Below, one piece after another: positions 45,083 to 54,881 of a stretch of DNA of 64,000 nucleotides. Where the stretch lies: the NCBI GenBank assembly GCA_016787345.1, contig JAEUUU010000166.1, positions 113,226-177,225 of the forward strand. Direction: 5' to 3'. Both the position numbers and the translations under genes were made by a program. This stretch comes from Saprospiraceae bacterium (GTDB taxonomy: Bacteria; Bacteroidota; Bacteroidia; Chitinophagales; Saprospiraceae). The stretch's first letter is position 1. Each line of letters starts with the position of its first letter. A model generated the notes under the pieces. The model was given only the letters and a program-made list of their open reading frames with translations. It did no database searches and was not told where the DNA came from.

Positions 45083-45541
45083 ATGACACACGTATTTCGC
45101 TCTGCCGGCCTTCGGGGCTGGATTTTCACCTTCGGCCTGTTGTTGGCGGGCTTGAGCATTTCACTCACGTCCTGCTCGCCCAAATGCGACCCCGACGCCA
45201 TCACCACGGCGACCAATCTTTCCACCGAGCTGCCTGCTTTGATGGAGATGGCCAGCAGCAAAAAATTCAACCAGGAAGCCGCCGACAAGGTATTGAAACC
45301 GCTTGCCGACATGGTTGAACGCGCTAAAAACACGCCCCGCAACAAAGATTCCGCCGAGATGTGGCGCTTGTTGCAGGACGACATTGTGAAGCCCTTCTTT
45401 GATATGTGGAAAAGTAAAGGCAAGCTCGACGCCGACTACGTACGCTTAACCAAAGGCTCGGTAGAACGCAGTCTGGCCTCCATTTCAAGGGCAGAAAAAG
45501 CCAAACGCGGCGAATGCACCATGCCTGCGACGAACAATTAA
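45083..45541 (+). CDS. Small lipoprotein of unknown function
   Basis: 152 residues. Lipobox SLTSC (Cys31). The mature part is helical, with EMASSKKFNQEAADKVLK and repeated Lys/Glu. It lies 36 bp after the phosphorylase and 33 bp before a coiled-coil protein. No domain is recognised. Confidence 0.6.
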   Translation: MTHVFRSAGLRGWIFTFGLLLAGLSISLTSCSPKCDPDAITTATNLSTELPALMEMASSKKFNQEAADKVLKPLADMVERAKNTPRNKDSAEMWRLLQDDIVKPFFDMWKSKGKLDADYVRLTKGSVERSLASISRAEKAKRGECTMPATNN

Positions 45542-45574
45542 TTTTCTCCTGATTTTACAAACGACTCAACAATC

Positions 45575-45931
45575 ATGGCAAAAAGAAAATACAGCGAATC
45601 CGACATAAAAAAAGCCTTGTCGGATGTAGACAATCAGATCGAGGGCATGGTGGACGAATTTATCAACCGTCGTAAAAAAGCCTTCGTAAAAGCCGCACAG
45701 GATTTGCGCAACAGGATCGAAAAGCAAACCATTGAATTTACGGAACTGCTTGCCGAAGGCAAGATCACGCCGGAGATTTTCGAAATGCTTGTGAAACAAA
45801 GCGCTGCGGAAGCGAAGATTCACATCCTGGAACAATCTGTTGTTTCCCGCGCCAAATTTGACGAACTGGCGCAGAAAGTAGCCATTCGTGTTGCCAAAAC
45901 CCTGATTCCGATCGTACTCGGGGCTTTGTGA
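45575..45931 (+). CDS. Helical/coiled-coil protein of unknown function
   Basis: 118 residues, rich in Lys, Glu and Ala, no signal peptide. Helical throughout, with KALSDVDNQIEGMVDEFINR and IEKQTIEFTELLAEGKITP. Cytoplasmic. The neighbour upstream is a lipoprotein, downstream an MFS transporter. No family recognised. Confidence 0.6.
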   Translation: MAKRKYSESDIKKALSDVDNQIEGMVDEFINRRKKAFVKAAQDLRNRIEKQTIEFTELLAEGKITPEIFEMLVKQSAAEAKIHILEQSVVSRAKFDELAQKVAIRVAKTLIPIVLGAL

Positions 45932-45958
45932 CCGTAATTTTTTTCAAAACGACAAACC

Positions 45959-47281
45959 ATGCAACATCGCCGAATTCTTTATTGGTCCATTACGGTGGCC
46001 CTTGCCGGATTTTTATTCGGTTTCGACACGGTAGTGATTTCCGGGGCCGATCTTTCTCTTCAGGCTTTGTGGCCACGTGGTGAAGTGTTTCATGGATTTG
46101 TCGTGATGGCTTCCGCGCTTTGGGGCACGGTAGTCGGCGCTGTTTTTGGCGGATGGCCCACCGACCGTATCGGGCGGAAAAACACCTTGTTGTGGATAGG
46201 CGTTTTTTATCTCGTTTCGGCGGTGGGCTCCGCGTTGGCCAATGATCCCTGGGTATTTGCCGGCTTTCGATTTATGGGTGGTTTGGCGATCGGCGCCTCC
46301 ACCATTGCGGCGCCTGCCTACATAACCGAAATCGCACCTGCGGCCAGCAGGGGCAGACTGGTGGCGTTGTACCAGTTCAATATCGTATTCGGCATCCTCG
46401 TCGCCTTTTTGTCCAATTACCTGCTCAGCGGCATCGGCGACGATGCCTGGCGCTGGATGATCGGCGTGCAGGCTTTTCCTGCCCTCGTATACACCCTGAT
46501 GGTGCTGGGTGTACCGGAAAGCCCGCGTTGGTTGCTGGTCAAACGAAACGACCGCACGCGCGCTGCCGCAACGCTGCAACTGATTGATCCGAATATGAAT
46601 GTCGATGCTGAAATGAACAGGATTTTAGCCGATTACGCCGATGCCGATGCCGGAGAAACCATATTTAGTGCCCGTTATCGGTTTCCGTTGATGCTGGCAT
46701 TTTTGGTCGCTTTTTTCAACCAATTCTCAGGCATCAATGCCTTTCTGTACTATGCGCCGCGGATATTTGAAATAGCCGGCCTGGAAAAAAGCGCTGCTTT
46801 GCTCAGCAGCGTGGGTATCGGCATTACTAATCTGGTTTTCACCTTGCTTGGCGTTGCGCTGATCGATCATTACGGGCGCCGGCAACTGATGTATATCGGC
46901 TCTGTGGGCTATATCGTTTCGCTGTCGCTGGTAACCACTGCATTTGCCCTGGGTGTCAAGGGGATGGCCGTACCGGCATTTCTGTTTTTATTCATCGCCG
47001 CACACGCGATCGGCCAGGGGGCTGTGATCTGGGTTTTTATCTCTGAAATTTTCCCAACCCATCTGCGTGCCAGCGGACAAGCTTTTGGAAGTTCGGTACA
47101 CTGGGTACTCGCGGCCATCATTCCTTCGCTGGTTCCATTGTTGTTCAAACATATCGGAGCGGCGCCTGTTTTTGGCTTTTTTGCTTTTATGATGGCGCTG
47201 CAATTGTTGTTCGTCTGGCGAATGATGCCGGAAACCAAAGGTGTGCCCCTGGAAGAACTGGACAAGCGACTGGCGCGCTGA
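45959..47281 (+). CDS. Sugar porter family MFS transporter
   Basis: 440 residues with 12 predicted helices. Sugar-porter motifs: GFLFGFDTVVISGA near the N-terminus, GGWPTDRIGRKNTLL, PAYITEIAPAASRGRLV, VPESPRWLL, NQFSGINAFLYYAPRIFE and PETKGVPLEELD. It takes up a monosaccharide, perhaps fructose given the GH32 gene 29 bp downstream. Confidence 0.9.
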   Translation: MQHRRILYWSITVALAGFLFGFDTVVISGADLSLQALWPRGEVFHGFVVMASALWGTVVGAVFGGWPTDRIGRKNTLLWIGVFYLVSAVGSALANDPWVFAGFRFMGGLAIGASTIAAPAYITEIAPAASRGRLVALYQFNIVFGILVAFLSNYLLSGIGDDAWRWMIGVQAFPALVYTLMVLGVPESPRWLLVKRNDRTRAAATLQLIDPNMNVDAEMNRILADYADADAGETIFSARYRFPLMLAFLVAFFNQFSGINAFLYYAPRIFEIAGLEKSAALLSSVGIGITNLVFTLLGVALIDHYGRRQLMYIGSVGYIVSLSLVTTAFALGVKGMAVPAFLFLFIAAHAIGQGAVIWVFISEIFPTHLRASGQAFGSSVHWVLAAIIPSLVPLLFKHIGAAPVFGFFAFMMALQLLFVWRMMPETKGVPLEELDKRLAR

Positions 47282-47310
47282 TTTATTTCAAACCAAGTCT
47301 TTTAATTTGT

Positions 47311-48894
47311 ATGAAAACCGGAGCCTTCACGCTTGGAACAATCCTGCTTTGTACCCTTTGCGCCTGTGTTCCCCGACCTGCCGCACCGGTAAATGCAACC
47401 CAAACCGATGAACCGTACAGGCCTCAAATACATTTTTCTCCGCCTTCCAAATGGATGAACGACCCCAATGGTCTGGTGTATTTCAAAGGAGAATACCACC
47501 TGTTTTATCAATACTTCCCCGGCGACATCGTGTGGGGCCCGATGCACTGGGGCCACGCCGTAAGCCGCGATCTTGTACATTGGAAACACTTACCGATTGC
47601 GCTGTATCCGGATTCGCTCGGGTATATTTTCTCGGGAAGCGTCGTGGTTGACTGGCAAAACAGCAGCGGTCTGGGGCAGGATGGCGAACCTCCGCTCATA
47701 GCGCTTTTTACCTATCACGATATGGCGGCAGAAAAAGCCGGGAAACACGATTTTCAAAATCAGGGCCTCGCGTTTAGCAACGACCGGGGGCGCACCTGGG
47801 TCAAATATGCAGGCAACCCGGTACTGCATAATCCGGGTAAATACAAAGACTTCCGCGACCCGAAAGTGATGTGGGATCAACTTCGCGAGCAATGGGTAAT
47901 GACCCTGGCCGTGAAAGATCACGTTGAATTCTGGGGGTCGAAAGACCTGAAAAAATGGACATTATTGAGTCAATTCGGACAAAATCACGGCGCGCACGGC
48001 GGGGTGTGGGAATGTCCTGATCTTTTTCCCATTCAGGTAGAAGGAACTTCCGAAACCCGGTGGGTACTGCTGGTCAGTATTAACCCAGGCGGCCCCAACG
48101 GAGGTTCGGCAACCCAGTATTTCGTCGGCGAGTACGATGGCAAAAACTTTGTACCCGACCCCGGTTTTGACGCGGACAGCAGCCTTTGGGTCGATTACGG
48201 GCGCGACAACTATGCGGGCGTTACCTGGTCCGATATTCCGCAACAAGACGGCAGACGGCTTTTTATCGGCTGGATGAGTAACTGGGACTATGCCCAGGTC
48301 GTACCGACTGCATCGTGGCGAAGTGCCATGACCCTTCCCCGTTCGCTTAAATTGCGTAAAGCCACTCAGAGATACCGATTGTACAGCCAACCTGTGCAAG
48401 AGATACAGGCGCTTTATGGCAAAAAAGCAGTGATCGGTCCGTTAGCCATACAGGATAACTACAATATTACTCAAACCACCGGACTGGGCAAGGGACCGGC
48501 GTTGCTGGACCTCGAATTTGCCTGGCAAGAAGGGATACAGCCAGATTTTGGCCTGCGGCTAAAAAACCCGAACGGGGAAATTTACCGGATCGGTTTCGAT
48601 GCCAAACAAAATCAATTTTACAGCGATCGCAGGCTCGCCGGGCCCAATACTTTTTCCAGGGCTTTTGGCGCCAGTGTTCACTTTGCCCCCCGAATCGAAA
48701 CTGGCAAAACCTTGCACCTTAAAATTGTGTTGGACCATGCTTCCTGCGAATTGTTTGCCGACGAAGGAGCAACCACGATGACGGAAATATTTTTCCCGTC
48801 CGGGCATTTCACCGAAATCGAACTTTACAGCGACAAAGAACCGGTACAATTAGTGCGCGGGTCGATACGCTCCCTTAACAGTATTTGGCGATAA
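47311..48894 (+). CDS. GH32 fructosidase lipoprotein (levanase/inulinase-like)
   Basis: 527 residues. A lipobox-like CAC (Cys19) predicts surface or periplasmic anchoring. GH32 signatures: WMNDPNG with nucleophile Asp51, RDP (182-184) and ECPDLF with acid/base Glu234. A C-terminal beta-sandwich (about 375-520) ends with LHLKIVLDHASCELFADEG. It hydrolyses beta-fructosides such as levan, inulin or sucrose. It follows a sugar porter, giving a minimal fructan uptake pair, with no SusCD pair in view. Confidence 0.9.
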   Translation: MKTGAFTLGTILLCTLCACVPRPAAPVNATQTDEPYRPQIHFSPPSKWMNDPNGLVYFKGEYHLFYQYFPGDIVWGPMHWGHAVSRDLVHWKHLPIALYPDSLGYIFSGSVVVDWQNSSGLGQDGEPPLIALFTYHDMAAEKAGKHDFQNQGLAFSNDRGRTWVKYAGNPVLHNPGKYKDFRDPKVMWDQLREQWVMTLAVKDHVEFWGSKDLKKWTLLSQFGQNHGAHGGVWECPDLFPIQVEGTSETRWVLLVSINPGGPNGGSATQYFVGEYDGKNFVPDPGFDADSSLWVDYGRDNYAGVTWSDIPQQDGRRLFIGWMSNWDYAQVVPTASWRSAMTLPRSLKLRKATQRYRLYSQPVQEIQALYGKKAVIGPLAIQDNYNITQTTGLGKGPALLDLEFAWQEGIQPDFGLRLKNPNGEIYRIGFDAKQNQFYSDRRLAGPNTFSRAFGASVHFAPRIETGKTLHLKIVLDHASCELFADEGATTMTEIFFPSGHFTEIELYSDKEPVQLVRGSIRSLNSIWR

Positions 48895-48913
48895 CCATTA
48901 AACGCTTACACAC

Positions 48914-49903
48914 ATGAAATCACTCTACTTCATTTTATTCTTCCTGTCGGGCATCCAGCTTACAGCGCAGCATACTTTTTCAATCGTTGCTGTAGATACT
49001 TTGACCGGCGAAATCGGCAGCGCCGGCGCTTCCTGTCTCGACGACATCACCTTTCCGGGCAGCGGGGGCGCCATTATCATTAGCGATATTTTGCCGGGGC
49101 GCGGCGCCATTCATACCCAATCGTTCTGGCTGGCAGCCAACCAGGCCAACGCCCGCCAGAAAATGGAGGAAGGTCTTTCGCCCGAAGAAATTTTGCTATG
49201 GCTGAAACAAAACGACCCGGAAGGCCTGTTCGGCGCGCAAAAGCGCCAGTTTGGCATTGTTGACTTCGATCCGCAGGGCAATCCCCGTTCGGCGGCTTAT
49301 ACCGGCAACAGTTGTTTCGACTGGAAGGGCCACCGCACCGGCCCGACTTATGCCATTCAGGGCAATATTCTGCTCGGACCGGAAATTGTCGACAGCATGG
49401 AGGCGCGTTATCTGGCCGCTACCGGTACACTGGCCGACCGGCTGATGGCCGCTTTGCAGGGGGCAAACGTCGTCGGCGCCGATACGCGCTGCACCAACAA
49501 CGGCACCTCCTCGCTCTCTGCTTTCCTTCGCGTAGCCGCCCCGACCGACGAAGACGAGCAACTCATGCTCGACCTCAATGTCGCTTCGCTGCCGGCAGGT
49601 ATGGAGCCCATCGACTCTTTGCAAACCCTTTATAATGAATGGAAAGCGCTTTCTGTTCCGGAAACCGCGGCGTTGGTTTTCCACCTTTGTCCCAATCCCG
49701 CCAAAGATCAGGTTATGGTTTCGGTGGGGCAACCCGACTGCCGGGTTGAGATATTCAATACCCTGGGGAAAATGACGTTCAGTTCCCGTCTGGCGCAAGG
49801 CGACAATCTGTTGCAGCCCCAAATGCCCCGCGGATTGTACTGGGTGATCATTCATCAGCCGCCCTTCCACCGGCAAAGCCGGCTGTTGGTTTGGGAAGAA
49901 TGA
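48914..49903 (+). CDS. DUF1028 protein with type IX sorting tail
   Basis: 329 residues with a signal peptide ending at LTAQ. Residues 20-245 form the DUF1028 (Ntn-hydrolase-like) domain: HTFSIVAVDTLTGEIGSAGAS, the GxxIHTQ region and GNILLGPEIVDSMEARY. The last 75 residues (HLCPNPAKDQVMVSV to GLYWVIIHQ) are a por secretion tail. Function of DUF1028 is unknown; a peptidase or amidase fold is presumed. Confidence 0.8.
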   Translation: MKSLYFILFFLSGIQLTAQHTFSIVAVDTLTGEIGSAGASCLDDITFPGSGGAIIISDILPGRGAIHTQSFWLAANQANARQKMEEGLSPEEILLWLKQNDPEGLFGAQKRQFGIVDFDPQGNPRSAAYTGNSCFDWKGHRTGPTYAIQGNILLGPEIVDSMEARYLAATGTLADRLMAALQGANVVGADTRCTNNGTSSLSAFLRVAAPTDEDEQLMLDLNVASLPAGMEPIDSLQTLYNEWKALSVPETAALVFHLCPNPAKDQVMVSVGQPDCRVEIFNTLGKMTFSSRLAQGDNLLQPQMPRGLYWVIIHQPPFHRQSRLLVWEE

Positions 49904-49912
49904 GGCTGACAT

Positions 49913-49947
49913 TTTGTCATTTTGCCCGGATTATTCCCCTATCTTTG
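49913..49947 (+). promoter_or_regulatory. Sigma-A promoter of miaB
   Basis: TTTG at 49913-49916, a 23-bp spacer and TATCTTTG (49940-49947), about 24 bp before the ATG at 49972. Confidence 0.6.
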
Positions 49948-49971
49948 CGCCGCTAAATTTGAAAAAAGACT

Positions 49972-51405
49972 ATGTACGACAGCAACCCGACGCTTGAAGG
50001 CATCAAAACAATCGACGAGATCAAGCAAGGAAGTGTGTTTTTTAAAGATCAGATGAGCGGCGCCGGACAACCCGGACTGCGCAAGTTTTATATCGAAAGT
50101 TATGGTTGTCAGATGAATTTCAGCGATTCGGAGATCGTTGCGAGCATTCTGGGCGACATAGGGTACGTCGCAACCCGAAATGTAGAGGAGAGCGACCTGA
50201 TTCTGATCAACACCTGTTCAATCCGTGAAAAGGCGGAAGAGACCGTTCGGAAACGACTCCGTGCTTTTGAAACAGTCAAAAAAGAACGCCCGGGCGCCAT
50301 GGTCGGCATTCTGGGCTGCATGGCCGAACGCCTGAAAAAGAAACTGCTCGAAGAAGAAAAACTGGTCGATCTGGTCGTTGGTCCCGATGCCTACCGCGAC
50401 CTGCCCAACCTGATCGGCGGCGCCGAAGACGGCGATCGCATGGTCAACGTGCTGTTGAGCCGGGAAGAAACCTACGCGGATATCAGCCCGGTACGCCTCG
50501 AATCCAACGGCGTAACGGCTTTTATCTCCATCATGCGGGGCTGCGACAATATGTGCTCGTTCTGCGTGGTACCGTTTACGCGCGGCCGCGAACGTTCGCG
50601 CGATGCGTTCAGCATTGCGGCGGAAGCAGCCGATTTGTTCGAAAAGGGCTACCGTGAGGTCACCTTGCTGGGACAAAACGTCGACTCTTACAAATGGGAA
50701 AATCCGGAGACCGGCCATGTCGTCAACTTTGCCCAACTTCTGGACATGACGGCCAATATCCACCCCGACCTGCGCGTGCGGTTCAGCACCAGTCACCCCA
50801 AAGACATGACCGATGAGGTGCTGCATGTCATGGCCCGCCACGAAAACATCTGCAAATACATACACCTGCCGGTACAATCGGGCAATTCCCGCATCCTCGA
50901 ACTGATGAACCGCACCTACGACCGGGCCTGGTACGAAGACCGCATCCGCGCCATCCGCCGTATCCTGCCCGACGCCGCGGTGTCCAGCGACATTATCACC
51001 GGTTTTTGCACGGAAACGGAGGAAGAACATCAAGACACCCTCTCGATGATCGAATGGGCCAATTATTCGATGTCGTACATGTTCTTTTACTCCGAAAGGC
51101 CGGGCACCCTCGCTGCGCGCAAATACGCTGACGACATCCCCGAAGAAATCAAAAAACGGCGCCTGAACGAAGTGATCCGCCTGCAAACCGCCATCTCGCT
51201 GCGACACAACCAGCAAGACATCGGTAAAACGTTCAAAGTGCTGATCGAAGGCGACTCGCGAAAATCGGCGGCTGACTTTTGCGGCCGGAATACCCAGAAC
51301 AAAATGGTCGTGTTCCCCAAAAAAGAAGGACTCAAACCCGGCGAATATGCAATGGTCAAAATTCGCGATACGACCAGCGCAACGTTACTGGGCGACATTA
51401 TTTAA
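49972..51405 (+). CDS. miaB: tRNA-2-methylthio-N6-dimethylallyladenosine synthase
   Basis: 477 residues. An N-terminal UPF0004 domain holds [14 protein letters not shown] (Cys46) and further cluster cysteines in [11 protein letters not shown] and [10 protein letters not shown]. The radical-SAM CxxxCxxC lies in [24 protein letters not shown]-terminal TRAM-like domain follows LIEGDSRKS. MiaB adds a methylthio group to A37 in tRNAs reading U-starting codons. Promoter at 49913-49947. Confidence 0.95.
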   Translation: MYDSNPTLEGIKTIDEIKQGSVFFKDQMSGAGQPGLRKFYIESYGCQMNFSDSEIVASILGDIGYVATRNVEESDLILINTCSIREKAEETVRKRLRAFETVKKERPGAMVGILGCMAERLKKKLLEEEKLVDLVVGPDAYRDLPNLIGGAEDGDRMVNVLLSREETYADISPVRLESNGVTAFISIMRGCDNMCSFCVVPFTRGRERSRDAFSIAAEAADLFEKGYREVTLLGQNVDSYKWENPETGHVVNFAQLLDMTANIHPDLRVRFSTSHPKDMTDEVLHVMARHENICKYIHLPVQSGNSRILELMNRTYDRAWYEDRIRAIRRILPDAAVSSDIITGFCTETEEEHQDTLSMIEWANYSMSYMFFYSERPGTLAARKYADDIPEEIKKRRLNEVIRLQTAISLRHNQQDIGKTFKVLIEGDSRKSAADFCGRNTQNKMVVFPKKEGLKPGEYAMVKIRDTTSATLLGDII

Positions 51406-51423
51406 CCAACCCAATATCCGATT

Positions 51424-51837
51424 ATGAAAGCACTTACCCTTATCCTTTTCGCAGGACTGCTCCTGCATGGCAACGCCCTTGCACAGTCGAAAAATCCGGA
51501 AGAAATAATCGCTGACATCGTCACGATACTCAAAAGTGACAACCCGGAAAAAGTGACTTCCATGTACCTGACCGATCTGAATCTCGACAAGGAGTCGACA
51601 GAAAACTTTAATGGTCAGTTCCGGTATGTTCACGACAATTACGGCAACTGTGAAGGTTTTGAAATTGTAGAGAAGACCAAACATTCCGAAAGTGTCATGT
51701 CCTACACCTGCGTTTTTAAATACAAATTGCCGCTGATCTTCAAGTTCATTTTTTATCGCTACGAAGGGAAATGGAAAATCACCTATTTCTTTTTCTCCGA
51801 TAAGGTCGCCAAAAATCTCGGGGTCGATCAGGATTAA
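51424..51837 (+). CDS. Small exported protein of unknown function
   Basis: 137 residues with a signal peptide ending at NALAQ. The mature part resembles an NTF2/DUF4878-like cone fold (KLPLIFKFIFYRYEGKWKIT near the end). It lies between miaB and a sigma-54 activator gene. No assigned role. Confidence 0.55.
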   Translation: MKALTLILFAGLLLHGNALAQSKNPEEIIADIVTILKSDNPEKVTSMYLTDLNLDKESTENFNGQFRYVHDNYGNCEGFEIVEKTKHSESVMSYTCVFKYKLPLIFKFIFYRYEGKWKITYFFFSDKVAKNLGVDQD

Positions 51838-51883
51838 CCACTGCGTATCAGCACCTCAAAACCTGCAATCAGTATTTTTAGTA

Positions 51884-53173
51884 ATGGCAATCAACCTCCA
51901 ATCCATAAAGGCCCGCTTCGGCATAGTCGGCACCTCTCCCTTGCTCGATGCGGCACTGGAAACGGCCGTCCGCGTTGCGCCAACGGATTTAACTGTGCTC
52001 ATCAACGGAGAAAGTGGTGTGGGCAAGGAAGTATTCTCCAAGGTTATTCATGCGCTCAGCGCCCGTAAGCACAGCGATTTTATCGCGATCAACTGCGGCG
52101 CCATACCCGAAGGCACGATCAATTCAGAGTTGTTCGGACATGAAAAAGGCGCTTTTACCGGTGCAGTCAGCGATCGGAAAGGCTACTTCGAAACCGTCAA
52201 CGGCGGCACGATTTTCCTCGACGAAATCGGCGAAATGCCTTCTGATACCCAGGCCTATCTCCTCCGCGTGCTGGAAACCGGCGAATTTATCCGCGTCGGC
52301 GCTTCCCGTGTCGAACGCACCGACGTGCGGGTGATCGCCGCCACCAATGTGGATTTACAGGAGCGGGTGCGCAAAGGCAAATTCAGGGAAGACCTTTTTT
52401 ACCGCCTCAATACCGTGCCGATCAGGGTTCCCGCCTTGCACGAGCGCCGGGAAGACATACCAGTGTTGTTCCGGAAATTCGCCACCGATTTTGCCGAAAA
52501 ATACCGCATGCAGCCCGTGCGCCTCGATGATAGAGCCGAATTGGTACTCGAAAACTACCGCTGGCCGGGCAATATCCGCGAGTTGAAAAACGTCGCCGAA
52601 CAACTTTCCGTCCTTTCGGAAGAACGATCCATCACGGCGGAATCGCTGCAGCAGATTATGCCGCAGATGTTTACCAGAAACCTGCCGATGCGCATCGATC
52701 AGGGCTCCGGACACGGCCCGGCCGGGTCCGAATTTCAGGAGCGTGAAATTCTGTACAAAGTCTTGTTCGAGATGAAAAGCGACCTCAACGACTTGAAATC
52801 GCTGATCTACGAACTCGTGCGCAGCAACAATCTTCACATGCCCGAACTGGGCAATTATCGCTCTATTCAGCACGGGCTCGGCAGTGCCGTTCAGGAAGAC
52901 TTCGAGCCGGTGGAGCGCCCGGCTTATTTCCCGTCGGATGAGCCGAGCAACAAAGTCACCCCGATCATCATCGACCCGGTTCGCAACGGAACGACACCGC
53001 ACTACGACAAATCGGAAGTGGAAGACGCCCCGCTGGCCATGGACGAGATTGAAAAGGAAGCGATTCGCCGTGCGCTGAAAAAATACAACGGCCGCCGGAA
53101 GGAAGCCGCCGAAGAACTGAAAATCTCGGAACGAACTTTATACCGGAAAATCAAGGAGTACAACCTTCAGTAA
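51884..53173 (+). CDS. Sigma-54-dependent activator lacking a receiver domain
   Basis: 429 residues. The AAA+ domain begins at about residue 15 with no N-terminal sensing domain. Walker A GESGVGKE (42-49), the sigma-54 loop GAFTGA (89-94), Walker B GTIFLDEIGE (108-117), and a C-terminal Fis-type HTH (about 385-429, NGRRKEAAEELKISERTLYRKI). Such a stand-alone activator is probably regulated by partner binding or by its level. The start lies 46 bp after the small exported protein. A 12-bp inverted repeat follows the stop. Confidence 0.9.
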   Translation: MAINLQSIKARFGIVGTSPLLDAALETAVRVAPTDLTVLINGESGVGKEVFSKVIHALSARKHSDFIAINCGAIPEGTINSELFGHEKGAFTGAVSDRKGYFETVNGGTIFLDEIGEMPSDTQAYLLRVLETGEFIRVGASRVERTDVRVIAATNVDLQERVRKGKFREDLFYRLNTVPIRVPALHERREDIPVLFRKFATDFAEKYRMQPVRLDDRAELVLENYRWPGNIRELKNVAEQLSVLSEERSITAESLQQIMPQMFTRNLPMRIDQGSGHGPAGSEFQEREILYKVLFEMKSDLNDLKSLIYELVRSNNLHMPELGNYRSIQHGLGSAVQEDFEPVERPAYFPSDEPSNKVTPIIIDPVRNGTTPHYDKSEVEDAPLAMDEIEKEAIRRALKKYNGRRKEAAEELKISERTLYRKIKEYNLQ

Positions 53174-53193
53174 AGCCGCCGCCGTTTTCTTTT

Positions 53194-53258
53194 TGTTAAC
53201 ACCCGCCCGGCAGCGCGGCTTGTTTTGCGAGCATCTTGAAGCGCATCGGGTGTTAACA
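53194..53258. repeat. 12-bp inverted repeat (GTTAAC-containing) downstream of the sigma-54 activator gene
   Basis: TGTTAACACCCG (53194-53205) and CGGGTGTTAACA (53247-53258) are exact reverse complements separated by 41 bp. The next gene starts at 53347. The spacing suggests paired operator sites or a large stem-loop. No clear terminator T run follows it. Confidence 0.5.
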
Positions 53259-53346
53259 TTTGACAAACCCCGGTACCAGATCAAATGACTTGGGGATATT
53301 TGCCCGTCTAATTTACCAAATTATCATTGTTCAAAACCTGTCTCGA

Positions 53347-54798
53347 ATGAAACGCACATTCGCAACATTCCTTCTTGCTACGTTCTCCATCCTGTTCCTT
53401 TCCGCCACTAATCCTGACGCGAAAGGCTACAAAATCCGGGTAAAACTCGACAATTACCCCCAGCAGGAACTCATTCTTGGCTGGCACTACGGCGAAAAAC
53501 AATACGTAAAAGACACGGTCGCGGTCGACGCCGACGGCTGGTTTACCTTTCAGGCCGATACGATGTTGCCCTGCGGTGTCTATCTGCTGGTCCTGAAACC
53601 CGACAACAACTTCGTGCAGCTGCTCATCAATTCGGACGAACAGCAATTGACCATCACAGGAGACGCCAAAAACGTCGTCAGCACCCTGAAAATAAAGGGC
53701 TCACCCGACAACGAACTGTTCTACAACTATCTGCGTTTCCTCAACGAACAACGGCCGGAATCGGATACCCTTCGCGCACAACTGTCACGGGCAAAAGGCA
53801 ACGCGGCAGATTCCACCCGAATTGCAGGCCAAATACTGGCGATTGATAAAAAAGTCAAAAAGTACCAAACCGATCTCATCGCCAAACACCCTTCAACGCT
53901 TAGCGCCAAGATTATCAAAGCCTCGATGGAGCCCGAAGTGCCGGAGTTTGCAGGCGACGAGAAAGAGGTGCAACGGAAAAAATACTACTGGGCGCGCGCA
54001 CACTATTTTGACAACCTGCCCCTCAACGACGATTGTCTGCTGCACAGCCCCATCCTGTTCAGTAAAGTGGATTATTACGTCAACAAAATGATCCCTCAGC
54101 ACCCCGACAGCATTAATATGGCGCTCGACTATGTGCTGGGGCAAATGAAATCGTCGCCTGAAAACTACAAGTACTTCCTGATTCACTTCCTGAACTACTA
54201 CGCCAAGTCGACCTTCGTCGGCATGGACGCCTGTTACGTTCACCTGGCCAAAAACTACTACTGCACCAACCAGGCCCCCTGGATGAAGAAAGAAGACCTG
54301 GAAAAAATCTGCGACAATGCCGCGCGGCTCGAACCCATCCTGATCGGCAAAATCGCGCCGAACATCACGGTTAAAGACCGCAACAACCAACCCGTTACGC
54401 TCTGGGACGTCGATGCGGATTACACCGTGTTGTTCTTTTGGGACCCCGAATGCAGCCACTGCAAAAAATCGGCGCCTTTTATGGTCGACTTTGCCACCAA
54501 ATTCAAGGATCGCGGTGTGAAAGTATTCGCTGTTTGTACTGCTGTGTCGGACAAAGGGCCGGAATGCTGGAAAAGTATCGAGGAGAAAGGATTTTCGGAC
54601 TTCCTTTTCCTCAATACTTACGACCCCTATATCCAGAGCCGCTACAAGACGTTGTACGACGTCAAAACCACGCCGCAAATCTTCATCCTCAATCGCAACC
54701 ACGAAATTCTCATGAAGCGCATTGGCGCCGAGCAACTCCCCCAAGTGATGGAGGAGGTCATGCGCTTCCAGGAGGAAAAGAAGAAAAACAAACGGTAA
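53347..54798 (+). CDS. TlpA-like thioredoxin-fold exported protein
   Basis: 483 residues from the ATG at 53347, preceded by a signal peptide (TFATFLLATFSILFLSATN). An N-terminal beta domain (DUF4369-like, about 25-120), a helical middle (DUF5106-like), and a thioredoxin domain (about 340-480) with the FWDPECSHCKKSAPF active site, CxxC form. Probably a periplasmic thiol oxidoreductase. Unlike the TlpA at 14478 it has no sulfur-gene neighbours and its redox loop is ECSHC rather than WCAPC. Confidence 0.8.
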   Translation: MKRTFATFLLATFSILFLSATNPDAKGYKIRVKLDNYPQQELILGWHYGEKQYVKDTVAVDADGWFTFQADTMLPCGVYLLVLKPDNNFVQLLINSDEQQLTITGDAKNVVSTLKIKGSPDNELFYNYLRFLNEQRPESDTLRAQLSRAKGNAADSTRIAGQILAIDKKVKKYQTDLIAKHPSTLSAKIIKASMEPEVPEFAGDEKEVQRKKYYWARAHYFDNLPLNDDCLLHSPILFSKVDYYVNKMIPQHPDSINMALDYVLGQMKSSPENYKYFLIHFLNYYAKSTFVGMDACYVHLAKNYYCTNQAPWMKKEDLEKICDNAARLEPILIGKIAPNITVKDRNNQPVTLWDVDADYTVLFFWDPECSHCKKSAPFMVDFATKFKDRGVKVFAVCTAVSDKGPECWKSIEEKGFSDFLFLNTYDPYIQSRYKTLYDVKTTPQIFILNRNHEILMKRIGAEQLPQVMEEVMRFQEEKKKNKR

Positions 54799-54881
54799 AT
54801 TCTGCCGGGCTAACCGGCTACCTCACGAGTACTGAGGCTGTCGTACAGCTCCGGCTCTACCACTGTCTTAGAAATATGAGT

